A DNA stretch of 58,438 nt from UBA7803 sp041686955 (GTDB taxonomy: Bacteria; Pseudomonadota; Gammaproteobacteria; Pseudomonadales; Azotimanducaceae). Under the pieces are notes generated by a model. The model did no database searches. It worked only from the letters and a program-made list of their open reading frames with translations, and was not told the origin of the DNA. A program made the translations under genes and the position numbers. Positions 52,527-58,438 of this stretch are shown in pieces. Every line of letters begins with the position of its first letter. Positions within the stretch are counted from its first letter, which is position 1. The stretch lies in assembly GCA_041686955.1 (NCBI GenBank), contig JAWLCV010000019.1, forward strand, positions 1 through 58,438. The letters run 5' to 3'.

Positions 52527-52828
52527 TCGGTGATTCGGCGTCCGGCGCTGGCGCGTTGCTCGTTGCGCACGGGTCGGGGCGGCAGCCCCATGTCGGTGTC
52601 CCGCCGCACGTCCGTGCGCCGGTCGGAGAAGTGGCGGTAGACGCAGCGGCAGCCACCCGGGCAGGTGCACCCTTCCAACGGCAGGCGCGGCGCCTCGTCG
52701 CTCAGGTAGCGCATGCCGGCGATACGCCGGGCCGCCGGGCACGCGTCGGCCCCCGGTTCCACGGCGATGCCGTGGAACAGGTGAGTCAGCGCGCTCACCT
52801 CGGGCTGCTTGCGTCGTCGCTTGAACAC
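52520..52828 (-). CDS. Small cysteine-rich protein, unknown
   Basis: 102 residues from a GTG with GGGA upstream. The core CTCPGGCRCVYRHFSDRRTDVRRD has four closely spaced cysteines and one nearby histidine, plausible as a zinc or Fe-S site, preceded by one more cysteine in GADACPAARR. The rest is basic. The 3' end overlaps the GFA gene by 7 bp in convergent orientation. I know no function. Confidence 0.65.
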   Translation of the reverse strand: MFKRRRKQPEVSALTHLFHGIAVEPGADACPAARRIAGMRYLSDEAPRLPLEGCTCPGGCRCVYRHFSDRRTDVRRDTDMGLPPRPVRNEQRASAGRRITDY

Positions 52829-52901
52829 CGTCCCATCCCCTTCGCTGGTCCACGCGCCACCATAATCATTCAGACCCGCTCGCTTCCTTGATGATGGGCA
52901 A

Positions 52902-53222
52902 TCACCAGGCGCGGCGCGACGTGATGGCGTTGGCCGACTCGAACGTGCGCGTGCGCAGGTGGGACAATCGCTGGTTGAGGTTGCGAAAACGCAGCGGATC
53001 GCTCTCTTCGAAGCGGCGGCCGATGACCAGGTCGGAAAACGTGTTCTCGCCGCCGTAGCAGCCGAGAATGAACGTGGCGCCCGCCAGCCGGTTCTGGCGA
53101 ACCTGGGCGAGCCCGCGCTTCAGGTACGGAATCCAGAAGGGATCCTGGGACTCTTCCAGCAGGCTGATGAGCCGGGTGACGTCTTCGCCCAGCTCGTCGA
53201 ACTGTTTCTGCAGCATGGACAC
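52902..53222 (-). CDS. Small uncharacterised protein
   Basis: 106 residues from a GTG five bases after GAGGAGG; an ATG six bases later is an alternative. The helical start (KQFDELGEDVTRLISLLEE) is followed by PFWIPYLKRGLAQV and GATFILGCYGGENTFSDLVIG. The latter pattern occurs in small conserved proteins of unknown role (DUF6966-like, a tentative match). No export signal. It stands between the cysteine-rich gene and the DUF3604 gene on the same strand. Confidence 0.65.
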   Translation of the reverse strand: MSMLQKQFDELGEDVTRLISLLEESQDPFWIPYLKRGLAQVRQNRLAGATFILGCYGGENTFSDLVIGRRFEESDPLRFRNLNQRLSHLRTRTFESANAITSRRAW

Positions 53223-53289
53223 GGCGGCCTCCTCACTAGAGCGGAGACGGATAGACGCTATCACAACCTCGCCGTTTCGTCGTGACCGC

Positions 53290-54801
53290 TCATCCGGCCT
53301 GACCGTGGTACCAGATGGGTGATGTCCAGGCACGCTCCTGAACGGGCTCGGGCAACTCGTCCCGGGGCGCAGCTTCCAGTGGGTCGCGCGTGGAGCGGCG
53401 GCAGGTGCGGTTCTCCAGAACCCGGAGGTAGTAGAACGCCTCCTGATGCGGGTCGAAGTCCGGGTCCTGCCAGGTCGCGGCGAGCTGCCGGGCGCCGCTC
53501 TCGGCGCTCGCGCCGCAGTCCGAGGGGTCGATGCGCGCGCCAGCGTCGGGGCAGCGGTGGCTGTCGGCATCCACCGCCTGACCGTCGGGGCAGGCGACGT
53601 CGTATACCCGCTCTCGGGGTTCGCCGTTTTCCACCCAGCCCTTCACCATCTGCAGGCGCTGCAAGGGCGCGCCCAGCGGATCCATCAGCGCCGTGGCGAC
53701 GAAGCGAAGCGTGCCGGCCGCGGGGGCGAGATCTCCACCCATGGGGATCCCCCGCACGTAGCCGATCTCCGCCGGATCTCCGGCCAGGTGCAGGTCTTCG
53801 GGGAGGTCGAATCCGGCGAACAGCCGCACCACCATCCGCGGACCGCTGGTGGCGAAGGTCTCCCGGCGGCGAAGGGCATCGAAGATGGCGGCCCGGCGGT
53901 TGCCGTCGGCCCACACGCCGGTGAGCCCCGCGCCGGTCATCGCCACCAGCGGCTCGTTGCGGCGGCGCCGGTCGGTCTGGCCGTCGTCCAGGGCACTCGC
54001 GGCCCGATCCGCGAGGGCGAGCGTCGGGCCGCCGGAGCCGTGCGCCGCGTGGGGAATGGCCACGGAATCGATGCCGCGATCACGCAATGCGTCCATCCAC
54101 GACCACAGGCGCTCCGGGTTCGCGGAATCGAGCCGGCCGAAGGGCAGGTCCGGCACCTCGGCTCCGCGGAAGATCACGGTGCGATGCGGCGCCCCGAGGT
54201 CCGGGCCGGACGTGTACTCGTAGGCGATGAAGGTGGTGAAGCGTCCGGGGTCGTCGTGCCGCTCGGCGGCCTGCTGAATCTCCTGCCAGGCGGAACGCAC
54301 CAGGCCGCGGTCGAGCAGGGCCGCGTGCTCGCCCGGCAGCAGGTATGGTGCCATCTCGCGCAGCGCGGCGGCGCGATCTTCCCCCGCGGCCACAGCCGCG
54401 CCCGCGGCCACAGCCGCGCCCGCGGCAGCGACGGCCCGCGCCACCGGGTGATCGGCCGTGCGGCCACGGCCTTCCGACCAGCCGAGCGGGTTGCCGAGGA
54501 ACATGGCGCGGTCGGTGACGGCGAAGAAGTCGAGCGGCCGGTCGAGCTGCAATTCGGCGCCGGAGGGATCGCGGAGCGGCTCGCCCCGGGCGTAGCGGTA
54601 GGCGTCGTCCGGCGTCGTCCGGCTGCCGAAGATGAACGCGTCGAAGGAATACCAGGTGTGGGCGTGGAGATCGCCGAAGTAGACCTGACGGCGCGGGGGA
54701 TCCCGCATCGGATCGGCGCCGGTTTCGACCGCGACCTCACTGCCGGTCCCGCAGCCGGCGGCCAGCAGCGCCAGGCCTAAGGCAACCGCGCGAGTCCCCA
54801 T
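53290..54801 (-). CDS. DUF3604-domain lipoprotein, internally short
   Basis: 503 residues. A lipoprotein signal ends in LAAGC. VYFGDLHAHTWYSFDAFIFG is the PHP-like metal-binding opening of DUF3604, with FFAVTDRAMFLG, AYEYTSG, SVAIPHAAHGSGG and ATSGPRMVVRLFAGF following. Usual members are around 600 residues or more and carry a segment between NEPLV and the VWA region, including a histidine-bearing STDTH motif. Here NEPLVAMTGAGLTGVWADGNRR joins these directly, so that part is missing. It may be an internal deletion or a divergent subfamily. A short 18-bp tandem repeat encodes GAAVAA twice. Confidence 0.85.
   Translation of the reverse strand: MGTRAVALGLALLAAGCGTGSEVAVETGADPMRDPPRRQVYFGDLHAHTWYSFDAFIFGSRTTPDDAYRYARGEPLRDPSGAELQLDRPLDFFAVTDRAMFLGNPLGWSEGRGRTADHPVARAVAAAGAAVAAGAAVAAGEDRAAALREMAPYLLPGEHAALLDRGLVRSAWQEIQQAAERHDDPGRFTTFIAYEYTSGPDLGAPHRTVIFRGAEVPDLPFGRLDSANPERLWSWMDALRDRGIDSVAIPHAAHGSGGPTLALADRAASALDDGQTDRRRRNEPLVAMTGAGLTGVWADGNRRAAIFDALRRRETFATSGPRMVVRLFAGFDLPEDLHLAGDPAEIGYVRGIPMGGDLAPAAGTLRFVATALMDPLGAPLQRLQMVKGWVENGEPRERVYDVACPDGQAVDADSHRCPDAGARIDPSDCGASAESGARQLAATWQDPDFDPHQEAFYYLRVLENRTCRRSTRDPLEAAPRDELPEPVQERAWTSPIWYHGQAG
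54386..54421 (-). repeat. 18-bp tandem repeat inside the DUF3604 gene
   Basis: Two perfect copies (54386-54403 and 54404-54421) of an 18-bp unit encode the hexapeptide AAVAAG twice. The change is in frame and lies in a helical linker, so it is a likely replication-slippage product with little effect on the active site. Confidence 0.85.
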
Positions 54802-54874
54802 GGTTTCCCTCTACCCCCTGGCGGTCACGACAAGGTAGCGCAAGCGGCAGGGGCTGCAAAGGCTGCCGCGGCGC

Positions 54875-56811
<1,937 letters not shown>

Positions 56812-56815
<4 letters not shown>

Positions 56816-57942
56816 CGCACCAGTCGAAAGCAGTTCCTGAGCTCGTCCACGAACAGCGCCGGCTGCTCGAAGGCCGCGAAATGGCCGCCCCGGTCGAGCT
56901 CGTTCCAGTAGATGATGTTGCGGTAGCGGTTCGACGCCCACCGCCGCGAGCAGACGAAGATCTCCTTGGGAAAGATGCTGCAGCCCGTGGGGGTCTCCAC
57001 TTCGCCGGCGCTGAAGCTGCCGAAGCTCTCCCAGTACAGGCGCGCCGAGGACGCGCCGCTGGCGGTGAGCCAGTACAGCATGACGTTGTCCAGCATGTGG
57101 TCGCGGCTCAAGGCGTTCTCGGGATGGCCGTCGCAATCGGTCCACGCCCAGAACTTCTCGAGAATCCAGGCCGCCTGGCCCATGGGAGAATCCACCAGCG
57201 CATAACCCAGGGTCTGGGGCCGCGTGCTCTGCTGCTTCGAGTAGCCGGAATCCCAGTCCTGGTAGTGCTTCATGCCCGCGAGGCCGCGTTGCTCGAGCTC
57301 GCTCAGGTCCTCGAGGGGATCCGGCCGGGCGCTCACCATGTTGACGTGAATCCCCCGGCAGTGCTCGGCGTCGCGGATGCCGATGGCGGTGGTGACCGCG
57401 GAGCCCCAGTCGCCGCCCTGGGCCACGTAGCTCGCGTAGCCGAGCCGCGCCATGAGCTCCGCCCAGGTGTCGGCGATCTTCTCCACGCCCCAGCCGGGTT
57501 CCCGAGGCTTGCCGGAGAAGGCGTAGCCGGGCAGGGACGGGCACACCACGTGGAACGCGTCGGCGGCACTGCCGCCGTGGCGCGTGGGGTCGGTGAGCGG
57601 TTCGATCACCTGCAGAAACTCCACCACGGAGCCGGGCCAGCCGTGGGTCATGACCAGGGGCAGGGCGTCGGGGTGCGGCGAGCGCGCGTGAATGAAGTGG
57701 ATGTCGAGGCCGCCGATGACGGTGAGGTACTGATCGAGGCGGTTGAGTGCCGCTTCGGCACGGCGCCAGTCGTATTGGTGCTGCCAGTACTCCTTGATCT
57801 CCCGGGCGTAGGCCAGGGGCACGCCCTGGGACCAGTCGTCGGGGGTCTCCTTCTCGGGAAACCGGGTCAGCGCCAGGCGGGTTTTCAGCTCCTCGAGCTG
57901 CTGCTCCGGAACGTCGATGGTGAAGGGCCGGATGTCGGTCAT
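56812..57942 (-). CDS. Epoxide hydrolase (alpha/beta hydrolase with EH N-terminal domain)
   Basis: 376 residues. The N-terminal EHN domain (about 1-110) is followed by the oxyanion motif HGWPGS, the nucleophile D in GGDWGS and the C-terminal histidine in GGHFAAFEQP. This matches microsomal-type epoxide hydrolases, which open an epoxide to a diol. GGAGGC precedes the ATG. It is coupled to the acetoacetyl-CoA synthetase gene; the SDR gene upstream, 25 bp away, probably belongs to the same operon. Confidence 0.93.
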
Positions 57943-57967
57943 GGCCGTTGCCTCCTGGGGCCGGTTG

Positions 57968-58438
57968 TCACAAGGATGCGCAGACGTGGCCGCCGTCGAC
58001 CACGATGATGGAGCCGGTCATGTAGCTCGAAGCGTCGGACGCGAGCAGCAGCAGGGGGCCGTCGAGGTCGTTGAACTCGCCGAACCGGCGCATGGGAATT
58101 CCCTTCATGAAAGCGGGCGCCTGGTCGCTTTCCAGCAGCACGCGGCTCACGTCGGTGAGAAAGTAGCCGGGCGCCAGGGCATTCACCCGAATCTTATAAC
58201 GGGCGGCTTCCAGCGCCATGACCTCGGTCATGCGGCTCACCGCCGCCTTGGAGAGGGCATAGGGAAACTGTCCCTTGATGGTGCGGCGGTCGGTGATGGA
58301 GGAGACGTTGATGATGTTGCCGCCGGCCTGGCCGTTGGCCACCACCCGTTCCGTGTAGTGCTTGGCCGCGAGCCACGCCCCCTTCAGGTTGGTCTCCATG
58401 ACGAAGTCCCAGTCGTCCTCGTCGATCATCATGTAGGT
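57968..58438 (-). CDS. Short-chain dehydrogenase/reductase (5' end cut by window)
   Basis: The visible 156 codons are the C-terminal two thirds of a classical SDR: NLKGAWLAAKH, NIINVSSITDRR (catalytic Ser region), YALSKAAV (Y-x3-K) and the ending VVDGGHVCASL. The reading frame runs off the right edge, so the cofactor-binding start is outside. It is oriented with the epoxide hydrolase and ligase genes, and a diol or alcohol oxidation in the same pathway is possible. Confidence 0.88.
   Translation of the reverse strand, partial: TYMMIDEDDWDFVMETNLKGAWLAAKHYTERVVANGQAGGNIINVSSITDRRTIKGQFPYALSKAAVSRMTEVMALEAARYKIRVNALAPGYFLTDVSRVLLESDQAPAFMKGIPMRRFGEFNDLDGPLLLLASDASSYMTGSIIVVDGGHVCASL

Overview
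The window reads as a chromosomal segment of a GC-rich, Gram-negative, aerobic heterotroph. The Gram-negative signs are a TonB-dependent receptor, several lipoproteins, a periplasmic ModA and an Ada system. Metabolism leans on acyl-CoA dehydrogenases, a CoA-transferase, acetoacetyl-CoA synthetase, SDRs and oxygenases. A gammaproteobacterial or related proteobacterial source is my best inference, but no phylogenetic marker gene is present to prove it. A 100-N run flanked by a perfect 99-bp duplication shows that this is a draft or metagenomic scaffold.

Layout. 0.1-9.6 kb: a SoxR regulator divergent from a questin-oxidase-like gene, a GGDEF protein, a SmtB-type zinc sensor coupled to a CDF metal exporter, a GlcG/HbpS protein, an acyl-CoA dehydrogenase, an unknown barrel-like exported protein and a Baeyer-Villiger-type monooxygenase. 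9.8-14.2 kb: a hybrid histidine kinase overlapping modABC. 14.2-24.3 kb: a catabolic island comprising CoA-transferase, HMG-CoA-lyase-like enzyme, HyuA, HyuB and an N-carbamoylsarcosine-amidase-like hydrolase in one tightly packed operon, with a GntR/FCD regulator and a divergent TonB receptor. Two copies of the same 11-bp quasi-palindrome flank the regulator gene. 24.4-33.4 kb: a small lipoprotein, an MFS carrier coupled to a second hyuAB pair, then small enzymes and lipoproteins. 33.4-41.2 kb: tRNA-Gly, two SDRs around a receiver-only protein, an ada/2OG-oxygenase repair pair, an entericidin-like peptide, YqaE, CstA and stress-type small proteins. 41.3-47.8 kb: membrane proteins, a serine hydrolase-MaoC-acyl-CoA dehydrogenase-TauD operon, a zinc-ribbon protein and a YbaK editing-domain protein. 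47.8-53.2 kb: a redox cluster. 53.3 kb to the end: a DUF3604 lipoprotein, acetoacetyl-CoA synthetase, epoxide hydrolase and a truncated SDR.

The most notable region is 47.8-52.0 kb. Two genes are each interrupted by one in-frame TGA, and both continue with convincing protein. One is a redoxin with a WAPY-U-GC site. The other has the U-G-S-C motif of the UGSC family. Each TGA is followed by a small hairpin with a five-base apical loop whose second base is G, 20-22 nt downstream, as expected of bacterial SECIS elements. Both are therefore very probably selenoproteins that a standard gene caller would split in two. The UGSC gene overlaps a large protein that joins a CPTC thioredoxin domain to an unfamiliar domain, which suggests a dedicated selenium-dependent redox system. 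No selA, selB, selC or selD is visible here, so the decoding machinery must lie elsewhere in the genome.
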